In this document: positions 38,501 through 48,962 of the stretch, piece by piece
How positions within the stretch are numbered: the stretch's first letter is position 1
Layout: the number at the start of each line of letters is the position of its first letter
NCBI GenBank assembly: GCA_001414485.1
Contig: LLEY01000055.1
Location: 186,001 to 250,000, forward strand
Origin: Calycina herbarum
Lineage: Eukaryota; Ascomycota; Leotiomycetes; Helotiales; Pezizellaceae
DNA length: 64,000 nt
Direction: 5' to 3'
Position numbers and translations under genes: made by a program
The notes under the pieces: generated by a model
Seen by the model: only the letters and a program-made list of their open reading frames with translations
Database searches by the model: none
Told to the model about the DNA's origin: nothing

Positions 38501-40940
38501 TAGAAAATAGTATTCGCCTTACTATTAGGTCTTTATAAGTATATAGTTATACTATTTAGACTATATAATATACTAGTTATATATTAGAAGTAAAATAATA
38601 ATATTTAAGAAGATCTTCTAAGAGTAATAGTAATCTATTACCTAGATAATATCTTAATCTTCTTAGAAAAAGAAGAAGAATATAAGAGATATATTAAAGA
38701 AGTTTTATAATATCTTATAAAAGTTTAGAATAACTTAAACACTTTTTCTAAGATAGGTATTTAGTTTAGAGAAAATAGAAATAAATCTAGTAAATATTTA
38801 AGATATCTTAAACTAGAAATTACTAGAGAATATAAAAGATATATAGTTCTTTCTTAGATTTATAAATTTCTACTATCTGTTTATCTAAGACTATATAAAG
38901 ATTACTAAACTAATATTAGTACTAGTAAAAAAGGCTATTAAGTTTATTTAGAATAAATAAGCTAAAGACGCTTTTTAAAGAATTAAAGTAAGGTTTATAG
39001 AAAAACCTATTCTATATAATTTTAATATAGATAAACCTAGTATAATTAAAATAGACGCTTTAAATATAGTAGTAGATATAATTCACCTATAACTAAATAA
39101 TAAAGAAAAACTTATATCTATTATATATTATTCTAAAACATTTAACCTAGTATAATAAAACTATAGTATCTTTAATAAAGAATTACTTACTATAGTATTA
39201 GTCTTAAAATATTAGAGAATCTATTTATAGCTAGTAAAATACTAAGTTACGGTTTTATCTAACTATAAAAACCTTAGAACGTTTATAACAACTGAGGAAC
39301 TTATAACTAGATAGTTAGCTAGATAGTTAGAGATATTAAGAGAGTTTAATATTATTATTTAATATATAAAGAGATTATTAAACACTTAAGCTAATACTCT
39401 TAGCTAGAAACCTAGGTATAAAGGAAACAAAGAGTATAAGAAGATTATAATCTTAAAAACTCTTAAGAATAGAGACTTAGCCTCTATAATTTATAAAATC
39501 GCTACTATAATAGATAACGATCTATAGTAAGAAAAGATATAGTAGATATAGAAGAAAGATTAGCTAGAGTTAGCTAAATAGGAAGATATACTATCTAACG
39601 TAGTCTAGGAAAGGGATTTTACTAATATTTACTATACTATAAATAAGTATAATAATAAAGAAAGATATAGAAATAGAAAGTTATAGGTTCTAGATTTATA
39701 TATAAGGGAATTTATTAAAGAATATTATTTAATACTAGCTTATAGATACTAGAGAGTTCGTCGAACTCTTTAGAAAATAAAATAATACTACTATATTAAT
39801 CGATTATCTACGATAGTTAAGAAAGTAATAGTAGAATATAATACTTATACTAAGAATAAGGCTTCCTACTATACTCTTTATAAACAGATAAATACTACTC
39901 TAATACTATAGATACCTTAGAAATTAATATCTAAAGATCTAATAACAGGAGTTAAGTATAACTTAATCCTAGTTATTATAGAATAACTTATAAAATATAT
40001 AATTTTAGTACTATATATAGAGTTAAGTATAGCTAAGAAACTAGCATTTATATTTCTTAAGAAAGTAGTCTTAAGATATAGACTACTAGAAGAAATACTC
40101 TTAGATAGAGATAAACTCTTTACCTTAAAATTTTAGATCGCTCTTATAGAACGATTAGATATAAAAAGGAAGCTTTCTATAGCTTTTTACTCTTAGATAA
40201 ACGAAGGAAATAAATAGATAAACTAAGTAGTTAAAATATACCTTTATTATTATATAAACTACTAATAAGATAACTAGGTAGAACTATTACTCTTAGTATA
40301 GTTTACTTATAATAGTTTAGTAATAGAAATAACACTTACTATACTATTCTATACTAACTTTAGATACGAATTAATAGTATACTAAGAACCACTGTCTACG
40401 ACTATTAATAATCAGCTTACTTATATTCAAGTCTCGAAAATTAAGAGGTTATATAAAGAACTTATAGAAGACTCATAGTTTATTACTAAAAGAAACGTAT
40501 ACTACTATAATAAACGACGTAGTTAGAAGCTAATACTAAAAAAGAGAGATAAAGTCTACTTAGTATAAAAAAACATTAATATAAAAAGACTAAGTAATAA
40601 ATTAGATTATAAAAAACTTAGACTATTTAAAATCAAACGTGTTAAAGGACCTTTGAATTATAAACTAGCGCTACTAAATACTATAAATATCTATCTAGTA
40701 TTCTATATATCCTTACTTAAACTAGTACTATCAGGAGTACTACCTGCTCTATATACGGAAATTTAACTAGTAAACCTAAACACCGAGTATAAGATTAAGA
40801 GGATTCTTAACTATAAACTTATTAGAGAACGAATTAAATACTTAATTAAATAGTTAGATTATTTATACTTAGAAAACACTTAGGAACCTAAGAAGAGTCT
40901 TACTTATTACTTAGAAGAACTTTAGGAATTCTACTAATAA
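35560..40940 (+). pseudogene. C6 gag-pol remnant with readable domains
   Basis: Reading through stops, the order is as follows. The gag zinc knuckle at about 36370-36430 reads CYNYSLSSYRVNKY, the CCHC pattern with Cys/His turned to Tyr. Protease VLINSRVISNF lies near 37630 (D.G expected). RT carries VIYYLDNILIF near 38630-38665 (YLDD expected). RNase H lies near 39140 (NYSIFNKELLTIV). Integrase spans about 39700-40700. The chromodomain at 40799-40936 has stops exactly at the two conserved Trp positions (K*LDY, T*EP). Chromodomains in this lineage direct integration to heterochromatin (family knowledge). No frame longer than about 60 codons survives. Confidence 0.8.
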
Positions 40941-41449
40941 AACCTAGGGCTGCCTAGAAGTTAGAACCCGGGTTAGATAGAGAAACATTATTAGAAAGTA
41001 CCTATTTAACGAAGAGAGCTATCTCGAAGGTAGGAAACTAGGAAGACGAGGACTCGGTAGAAAGACTCGAAGAAGGAGAACTCGAAGAAGTAATAAGGAG
41101 TCGTTTATATATTAGACTAAAGAAAAACCGATATATAGGTTTTTAGAGCCTAGGAGAGGAAACGATAAGATAACTAGAACTATCGTAGAATCTTTTCAAC
41201 TAAATATACTTAGAATATTAAGAGGATTTAGAAAGTTCTAGGAAATAGCGACGAGACTGTTTTTAATAAAAAGAACAAGTCTCTACTAGACGTTATATAG
41301 ACTTAATCCGTATAGTAAGAGCTAGACGCTCTTTTCGTTTAGTATAGAAAGAGAATATATTTATATATAAAGGAAGGTTTTAATCTTCTAATAGTATTTT
41401 CTTTAGTTATATATTAGTATAAAGACACGCTAATCTAAGAAGAGAATAG

Positions 41450-41909
41450 TATTATAAATCACGTACTAGTATATAACTAGTGAAGTCTAAGTAACGTTCT
41501 AATAAGATAAGTACTATTATAACCTAGGAACTAGAAAGAGAATTAAATATATTAGATATATAATCTATAGATCTTATTATAGTTATATTACGTAACTCAG
41601 TTAGAAGCAGTTAGGTAATAGAGTCTAGTTTTTAGAAGCCTTAGATTTAGAGTTAGACTCTATCTTTAGAACTCCTATAGAATAGGACTCTAACTAGAAT
41701 AGAAGGTTCTATATAAGATAGACACGTCTACTATTAGATAGAAGCTTCGTACTTAACTTTAGTTATTAATCTTATTATCTTATTTAATATCTTTAATATA
41801 AGTAACGAGTTTACTTCTAAGTAAACACCCGGCGTATCTGTACTTCTTATCTATATACTAACCTTCGAGACTTAGTTATCTTTGTTTAGTTCGTTTAAGT
41901 TTCGTTATA
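41450..41909 (+). repeat. 3' LTR of C6
   Basis: A 460-bp LTR matching 35066-35527, followed by TTATT and the resumption of C4. Confidence 0.85.
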
Positions 41910-43618
41910 TTATTCTAAGAAAAGAGTTCTTAATTCGTCTCTTAAATTCTATTAGAACCTATTATATTTATATACTAGTTTCTTTTAAAATATTATATAT
42001 CTTCTATATATCCTCTAATTTAGAATAGCTAGGTTTCTTAGCTTATCTTTAGCTGTACTTAAGTTCTTTTTCTTTAATAGTTTCTTATCTAGTAATTAGA
42101 CTAACTAGAGTTATTATTTTAGAGTTATTTCTTATAACTATATACGTTGTTAAGATAGTTAACTTAATCTCTTATATAGTATAAGAGCTTTAGAAGTCTA
42201 GCTTCTAACTATCTATATATATCTATTAATTTCCTTACTTAAATATTCTAATAAAAGTCTAAGTTTCTCTAACTTTAAGACTTATATCTCTATTCTCTAC
42301 TTTATAATTAGAGGATAATTCTAATAATTCTAAGGAACTAGTTAATAGTAGTAATTCGTATTCTACTTAAAGAGGTTGTTTAGATTCTACTACTAATCGT
42401 ATATTATAATATTCTTTAAGAAGTAGATCTCTATTATTATCGGTGTCTTATACTCTACTAACTTATAACTTAATCTCTTTATTTAGCTATAGGTATATAG
42501 CGTCTACGGTTCTATTTATAGTATCTATTTCAATCTATATACTATATTCTCTAGCTTTAAACTTATTATTTATAAGTTCGATTTTATTAAATAGAGCTAC
42601 CTTCTTTCTAATAGTAGTATTAACTTATTCTTTCTCTTTAGAGTCTTTCTTCTTACTATACTTATTTACTCTATAACTAGAGAGACTATAGTTATAATAT
42701 AAGTTCTACTTATATTAACGATTTCACTTCTTCTAAGAAAGTTCTCCTTTCTTTAGAAAGATTTTCTTTTATATAGCGTTCGCCTTCTTACTATATTTAT
42801 TAGTATAGGTATATTTCTACTTTTCTAACCTTTTACTCTTTTCTCTATATCTAGGGTTATTCTTTCTAAATTTATATAAGTAGTTATCTAGCTAGACTAT
42901 CTCTTTAATTATACTTATAATAGTTTAAAACTATATATTTTATTTAGCTATTTCCTTATAAATATATATCTCTAGTCCTCTATAAAAGAGTTTTATAAGA
43001 GTAATAGTATCTTATTTTAATTTTATTCTATAATATTAAAATTTATTAGTATAATCTATTACTAATCTAGTTTAGTATAAATTTAAAAGCTTATATATAG
43101 TAGTTTAGATTATATTAAAGTTTTTAAAGACTTTTCTAATAGTTGTTTTAAATCCTCTTTAAGATTTAAATATAATCTTAGTTAGCTCTATCTTTCTATC
43201 TTTATCTTTATTCTTAAAGAAGTCTTCTAAATATAGCTAAGCCTATTCTAATACTACTTCTCTTAGGTAGAAGATAGCGAAGATAGTTTATAAATTATAA
43301 TTATCTTCGAATTTATCAGAGTTAAAGTTAAAGTAGATATCTATTTAGAGAAGGAATAAGTCGAGTTCCTTTCGCTTCTTATAATACGTATCTAGTATCT
43401 TAACCTTAATAGACTTAAGTGCTTCGATTTTATAGAGTTCGGAGGCGTCTAGTATACTAACGTTATCGTCGTTCCTAGCTAACTATATACTAGCAGATGT
43501 TCTTCTAGTAGCACTTCTAGATATTTCTATAACGTTGACTCGACTAGTATTCGAGCTAGTTATAGTAGCGAGGGTTGCTAGAGCTATAGCGACTAAACTT
43601 CTAAGTAGGTGCTTAAAG

Positions 43619-44065
43619 TATAATAAAACTCTATATAAACTAAACAAAGGTAACTAAGTCTTAAAAGTTAGTATATAGGTAAGTAGTACAGATACGCTAG
43701 TATATTTACTTAGAAGTAAACTCGTTACTTATATTAAAGATATTAAATAAGATAATAAGATTAATAACTAAAGTTAAGTACGAAGCTTCTATCTAATAAC
43801 AGATATACTAGACTTTATATAGAACCTTCGTTTCTAAGTACATCGCTTATATTACTTATATCGCTCGCGTCGCTCGCGATTAAGGCGATTACGTTATATA
43901 ACCGTACGTGACTTCTAATAGTATTATAACAGTGAGATCCTAAAACCCTTAAATACCTTTCGTACTACTGATTCTCTCCTATATTATCTTCTATTCCCGG
44001 ATATTATACCTTATTCTATTAGAACACTATCTAGACTACTTACTACGTAACTATGATTCGTAATA
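43619..44065 (-). repeat. 5' LTR of C4
   Basis: A 447-bp LTR pairing with 20105-20569. It is preceded by the same self-complementary primer-binding region (ACTTCTAAGTA on the plus strand, near 43598-43608) and followed by the GAAAA duplication. Confidence 0.85.
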
Positions 44066-44392
44066 GAAAAGTAAGATAAGCTATATACTTAGTACTTTAG
44101 AAGGTAAAGTAAAGAACTATATTAACTCTTATCTATACCTAGTTAGAAAGCCTTAGAACTATCTCTAGAGATTATTCAAAGTATATAAGAATAAGAAGTT
44201 TAAGAGATTCTTATTAGTAGACTTTTTAAGAGAAAACTATAATACTAGGTAAAATAGATTAGCTACGATTTAGACTCTATCTAGTACTCTACTAATAATT
44301 TTCAAGGTTTACTATATCTTCTAAGAAAGTTCTATATTAAATATCTAGAGAAACTAGAACTATACTAACTCTTCTCTAAATAGATATATATA
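44066..44392. other. Middle arm of the segment split by C4 and transposon E
   Basis: RIP-mutated AT-rich sequence continuing 19301-20104. With stops ignored, a plus-strand frame shows SRDYSKYIRIRSLRDSY and other Lys/Arg-rich blocks that could belong to a retrotransposon gag or polyprotein. I do not recognise it. Confidence 0.4.
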
Positions 44393-46253
44393 ACGTAGTT
44401 TATTACTAAGTAGTATATATTACTAAGTAACGTACTTTCCTCTACTTTACTATCTACTAACTTTAATACGCGTTTTCTTAATAACTAACTATAGAAATCT
44501 AAACCTAAGAAGTATAAATTATCCTAGCTATCGAAGCTATTTAAATATCTAAAAAACTTAGTCGTCGCTCTACTATAAAAATCTACAAAGTCCTTAAAAT
44601 AACACTTTAATATAGAATAGCTAGCTAAACCTATTACTTTAAAATTAAACCTAATTATTATAAATTAAACGACTTAGAGAAGGAGATACTTATTCGATAT
44701 ATACTTAATCTAGATATAAGAGGATTTACGCTCTAACTAGCTAGTATAGAAGATATAGCGAATTATATTCTTAAATTATAGAGAGGAAAACGCGTTAGTA
44801 AGCTCTAGGTATATCGATTTATATAACGTCGACTAGAATTAAAAACGTGTTTTAATCGCGTTTACGACTTTTAAAGAGTCTTATACGAAGATCTAGAGCT
44901 TATTAGTACGTGGTTTCGACTTATAGAGAATATAAGAGTAAAATATAGTATTTTAGACTACGACTTTTATAACTTTAATAAGATAGGGTTTATAATAGGA
45001 ATTATCTGCCTAGTAATAGTTATAACTCGTACTAATTAACGTAGTAGAGATAAGATAGTTTAGCCTAGTAATCGGGAATAGGCTATAGTAATTACTTATA
45101 TTAATAACGAGAGTTAGAACGTGCCTCCGTTTTTAGTAGTTTAAGAGAAGAATTATCTCGCGAATTAGTATACTAAGAGCGGCCTCCTACACGACTAGGT
45201 TATTAAACCTATAAGCAATAGATAGACTAATAATAAGATAGGCCTAGAATAGCTATAATACTTCGATAAACATACTCGTAGTTACGCGAAAGAGCTATAT
45301 CGAATGCTAGTATTAGATAGGTATAAGAGTTATAAATCAGCTGTATTTTAAGAGTATTATAAAGCTAATAATATTATTACTCTTTACCTACCTTCTTATT
45401 CCTCTTATTTAACCTAGCTACTCGACGTTAGATGTTTTAGTATTCTTAAACGTATATATAGGTGTTAAATTAAGACCTTTATTAAAGCTTATATTAACTA
45501 TATTACTAAGGTCGAGTTCTTTTTAGCCTTTTACGTAGCTTATAAGTAATTAATAATAACTTAAAACGCCTAGGCTAGATTCCGCGGAGCTGGCTTAGTA
45601 CCTTTTAATCCCTAGACTATGATATTAAAGCTTAATATCCGATTACGAACTTCTATACCTACTAGACCCCTCTCTACGGCTGCTAACTCTTAGGTCTTAC
45701 AGACCACTTATAACCTAACTAACGCTCTTTTATAAACAACTTTAGTTAAGAATCGTATTTCACGCTATTAAGGAAGCTCGCTAACCTCTATTTTCGAGAC
45801 TATAGCTGCATTAGTAAAGGGTATAGAGCTATTAGCTTATAAGATAACTTTGTTATCCGCCGAAGTCTATACCCTTCGTAAGGCAAATGAAGCACTTAGT
45901 AAGCGCCGCAGGGCTAAAAAGACTCAGGTCCGTCAAGGAGGTACACTTACTATAGAGGATGTGTAGGACGTATTAGCCTAAAAGGAGGCAGAGGAACAGG
46001 CTCGACGCGACAAGCGTTCTAAGAGGGGTAGGTAAAATGAGGGGCAAACCTCTAGGCGACGGTATAGCACTTGTAGAAAGACTGGTTATAATATACGAAC
46101 TTGTTAAGAGGTTATAGATGTATCTAGTTTATCAGATTCCGAGTAGTTTTAATTAATATTATTTGTTATAGTTGATTAATCTGATATTAAAGTAGTAGGG
46201 TAGAGGGAAAGTGCGCCACTCGGTGATATACGCCACTCGGTGATAAACCACGT
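44393..46253 (+). mobile_element. Pogo/Fot1-type transposon E, uneven RIP along its length
   Basis: A 1,861-bp element flanked by TA (44391-44392, 46254-46255). The right terminal repeat is clean (ACGTGGTTT plus two ATCACCGAGTGGCGTAT-type 17-mers on the minus strand). The left one is the same sequence after C-to-T/G-to-A change (ACGTAGTTT, ATTACTAAGTAGTATAT). The plus strand encodes a transposase remnant in the same order as element C. Confidence 0.87.
44500..46150 (+). pseudogene. Transposase of element E, broken
   Basis: A homologue of the element C transposase. Blocks seen: EIILAIEAI-type helix-turn-helix region near 44510-44600, YDFYNFNKIGFIIG near 44960 (FDET expected), GNRE* near 45075, PSYSSYLT*LLDVR near 45400 (third Asp region) and a C-terminal Arg/Lys coil near 45880-45960. 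A degenerate Cys/His segment at 46070-46110 reads TCRKTGYNIRTC. The left half is dense in stops; the right part, from about 45880, reads almost openly. Confidence 0.75.
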
Positions 46254-46697
46254 TATAAGAGATAGATAAGAACTAATAACAAAAACCGAGTTAATACTAA
46301 AACAATCCTACTAATACCTCTCTAATACCACCTCGACTATAACGCGAAGCCTTAAGAACGAGTCTTTTTCAAAGGAGAGGGATATAATAGCTAGTTATTA
46401 GAAATAGGAATTAACAAGGTTATATACTAGATAGGATACGGGCCAGGTTTTAGGAATGTAATAGTTTACGTACTAGAAGGGTTACGTGCCAGATAGGATA
46501 CGTGTTCGAGTCTTAGGAATGTCAGGTTTAGACCTTGTTATTATCCGACCTCTTATATATAGATGCCCTCTCTCTCTATTAGAAAAGGCCAATTTGGTCT
46601 TTTCCTTCGTATCAGAGCCTAGTATTCGCATATGTTATTCTACCGAACGTACTCCCATATGCCTCTTTTGTAGTAGTATCCGCTTCGTGCCGTTACA
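46254..46697 (+). mobile_element. 3' end of a second gag-only family element: tail plus LTR
   Basis: The interior tail 46254-46382 ends in GAGTCTTTTTCAAAGGAGAG, nearly the same as the polypurine tail of the 1015-3805 element. An LTR of about 315 bp follows (46383-46697), ending CCGTTACA. The LTR carries an extra internal duplication of a GATAGGATACG-containing segment. It keeps many CpA/TpG and so has escaped most RIP. The 5' part may be the segments at 44066-44392 and 19301-20104. It marks the sharp border between the AT-rich block and normal DNA. Confidence 0.7.
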
Positions 46698-46729
46698 ACT
46701 AGGGTGTCGTATTTATTTTGACTCTTCCT

Positions 46730-47269
46730 CTATTCTGGCAACGCTTGTATATAAATGCCACTTAGTTCCTTTTCTTCCTCAATAATAACGCCATGTGACT
46801 TCCGATGCCTTGGCTGTTTAAGAACCCAGTCCTGTAATTTTAAACGACAAAGTTGAACGAAATCTTCAAAGGGTTCTGAAAAGACTTTGTGACTTAACCC
46901 CAATTGATCATAATAACCTTCAAGCTTCTTCTGTAGTATAGCACTCTTTGAAGGAGCAACTAGATTGTGATCCCGCATAAACAATAGTCCACTATGATAT
47001 ATGTTTGTGAGTACTCGATAGTTTGTATAATCATTCAGTAAAGTTTTGAACTTTATCCCCTGAAGACAGAGTCTTTCTTAGTCCAAATCATCTATATGTC
47101 CCCACCGCAATAGCTGCCCATTATATTGCTATTGGAAAACCCCTTCTTCCTTCTCACGCTATAACTTTACAGCCTTAGTTAAGATCTTGTGATCGGTCTC
47201 GCGCTTGAAATCGTGCCTTATTTCCAACAATTGGATTGCTTGTTGTCGATAACTAGACGAATCCGACAT
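46730..47269 (-). pseudogene. Small unknown gene, three RIP-type stops
   Basis: Starting at ATG 47269, one minus-strand frame runs 179 codons to a stop at 46730-46732, interrupted by only three nonsense codons (about 47160, 47130 and 47083). The first two are TAG where the family probably had TGG, and all three fit C-to-T or G-to-A at CpA. The frame begins MSDSSSYRQQAIQLLEIRHD; the last 84 residues are open and hydrophilic with alternating charged and aromatic residues. I do not recognise a domain. It ends 33 bp from the LTR remnant, so RIP spreading from the repeat is a likely cause. Alternatively it may itself be a duplicated gene. Function unknown. Confidence 0.55.
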
Positions 47270-47646
47270 GGTATTGAGACAGTGGAGAGGGATATTTCGG
47301 CTTCGCTCGATAGCAGTCGCAGGAGCGTGCTTCGTTTGCTAGTAGGGTTTGGTAGTGCACGGAGTTGGTCGGGCGCTCTGGGCGCTGGGAAGGACTCGAT
47401 GGTGCAGAAGATACAAGATAGAAGATTGGTGTACCAGCCATATAAAAGTGAGTGGTTTAATTGAATTTGCTTGCTTCAGCGCCATCTCTCTCTACGTTGA
47501 ACGCTGTTGGAATGCATGACACTAGCAGGGTTATAAGAAATACAATTTACAAACTCTGCGGAACATTGTAAGATACACCAACAAACGCTCTGAATCCAAC
47601 CCATTGAGGATAAGGCAAGACCGAAACCAATGGAGACCAGCTAATA

Positions 47647-48843
47647 TTACAACCCTTGTTTTCTCTTTCCTGAATTCCCTTCTTCTTCTATCTTATATAG
47701 ATCTCGACACTCATGAAAACATTGGTGCTCAAGTACCTGTTGTGCAGTAATACGATCCTTCGGATCCCAGGTAATCGTCACAGCTATTAATGCCTCGACG
47801 CTTGTCGGGGGTGCCTTTTTCAGAAACGCAACTTGTGTTTTCCAACTCTCTTTGTCCTTGAGAACGTTCCTCCATGGGCATTTTCGCCTCAAACAAACCA
47901 GATCAGACCTACGATACCAGCTGCCCATATATCAACCTCCCTCCCATAAGCACGCTGTCTCATCTCGGGTGCTAAGAAGGGAATCGTTCCCACCTTTGCG
48001 GGCTCAAACATTTTGGCATGAACCATTTCCCCGTAATCGAAAATGACAATCTCGATAGAGTAGCTATCTTTCCTGACCATTCCAAGATTGGCGGGCTTGA
48101 TATCGCGGTGGATATAGCCTGCGGTATGTAGAGTTGCAAGGCCTTGGAAGAGTTGGTAGAATGCTGCTATTCGGATAGGCAATGGATCGGTGATGAAGAG
48201 GTCTTCGGAAAGATTGTAGCGGACAAATGGAGCAAGAATAAGCACCACCTTCTCAGGCCTAGTTCTTAGATGGTAGCGTTCATCACCATAGTCATGTATG
48301 CCGGTAAACCATCTCTCCCCTCTCTCGTAGTATTCATTCAAAAGTCACAAAAGTCGTGGCTATGCCTAATCAGTAGACGACCTTTCCCTTACTACCTACT
48401 GAAAACTCACTCTTAGGTAGAAAGACTTACACTCGATGGAATATTCTTTAACAGATCGATCTCCTTCAAAATCTTTGCATGACTCTCAAAGAATTCCTTA
48501 CCATACATTTTGCAGCACCGCTCTGACCCGTCACCCAGTTCTTGGCCACATTCACTACTCCAAACGAACCATTCCCTACTGTGCCCTTGATAATCCAATT
48601 TTCCACCTGATGATGCATTGGCGATGGCGTAGCAGATAGATCAGACGGTGGGAGGAATGGTCTCTCCAGATGATTGATTAGATACTGGCGTAGAGCAGCT
48701 TGGAATGCCTCTTCATCCAGATGGTCAGTATATTCAAAATCATAAGTTAGGTCCCCAAAGGAAATGAGGGATTTGCGGTCCTTCATACATCGCTGGCCAG
48801 TGTTGAACTCCTCATTTCCAACGGTTGTAGGATAACCACGCTA
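47647..48843 (-). pseudogene. Protein kinase-like gene, frameshifted
   Basis: Serine/threonine kinase remains in order on the minus strand. An N-terminal stretch (FGDLTYDFEYTDHLDEEAF) leads to the Gly-loop GTVGNGSFGVVNVA and the Lys region AAK. Then come an aC-helix region EFFESHAKILKEIDLLK, the catalytic loop HRDIKPANLGM, a metal-binding DYG in place of DFG, and FLAPEM and VDIWAAGIVGL. The domains fall in different frames: a shift at the T4 run 48508-48511 (one A missing after GCAAAA on the minus strand), another near 48340, and another near 47890-47900. A GTAAGT donor near 48420 suggests an intron. No upstream start extends past the TAG near 48845. Sequencing error cannot be excluded, but three shifts argue for decay. 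Confidence 0.7.
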
Positions 48844-48962
48844 TTTTTATTCCTGGTGGTTATTTTCATAAATTGCAAAGCAGTTGACTTTTAGTATCTT
48901 ACTTGTAATCGCATGCCCTTAGTATAAAGAGAAAATTGGAAAAATTACTGCTCACAGTAGTC

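Larger units (their letters stand above)
35066..41909 (+). mobile_element. Chromovirus C6, full-length, plus strand, TSD TTATT
   Basis: A 6,844-bp Ty3/gypsy element with LTRs 35066-35527 and 41450-41909 and TTATT on both sides (35061-35065, 41910-41914). It is the best copy for reading domains because it lies on the plus strand without inner insertions. Its U3 differs from that of C1 and C4 (TGTTACAAATCACGTGC start) while the downstream LTR half is shared, which makes it a subfamily. A purine tract (AAGAAGAGAA) precedes the 3' LTR. Inserted in the gag part of C4. Confidence 0.87.
20105..44065 (-). mobile_element. Chromovirus C4 with four nested insertions, TSD GAAAA
   Basis: A minus-strand full-length family member whose two LTRs (20105-20569 and 43619-44065) now lie 24 kb apart. 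GAAAA flanks both ends (20100-20104, 44066-44070). Its own sequence is 20105-22161, 28202-30343, 32203-32933, 34793-35065 and 41910-44065. Insertions are a copia element (22162-28201), pogo-type C (30344-32202), pogo-type D (32934-34792) and chromovirus C6 (35066-41909). At each break the flanking sequences join to match C1. The chromodomain/integrase end is left, gag is right. All frames are closed by RIP-type changes. Confidence 0.85.

Noticed and set aside
42443..42676. A 77-codon hydrophobic open frame inside C4
   Set aside because: Lies on the non-coding strand of the gag region of a RIP-mutated retrotransposon; hydrophobicity comes from AT-rich codons.
1..46250. Centromere or mitochondrial DNA as an explanation for the AT-rich block
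   Set aside because: The content is fully explained by nested, RIP-mutated nuclear transposons; a centromeric role cannot be judged without CenH3 data.
46486..46785. A 99-codon plus-strand frame
   Set aside because: Most of it is the LTR remnant ending at 46697; no independent support.
47189..47464. A 91-codon plus-strand frame
   Set aside because: Partly antisense to the start of the small pseudogene at 46730-47269; no recognisable features.
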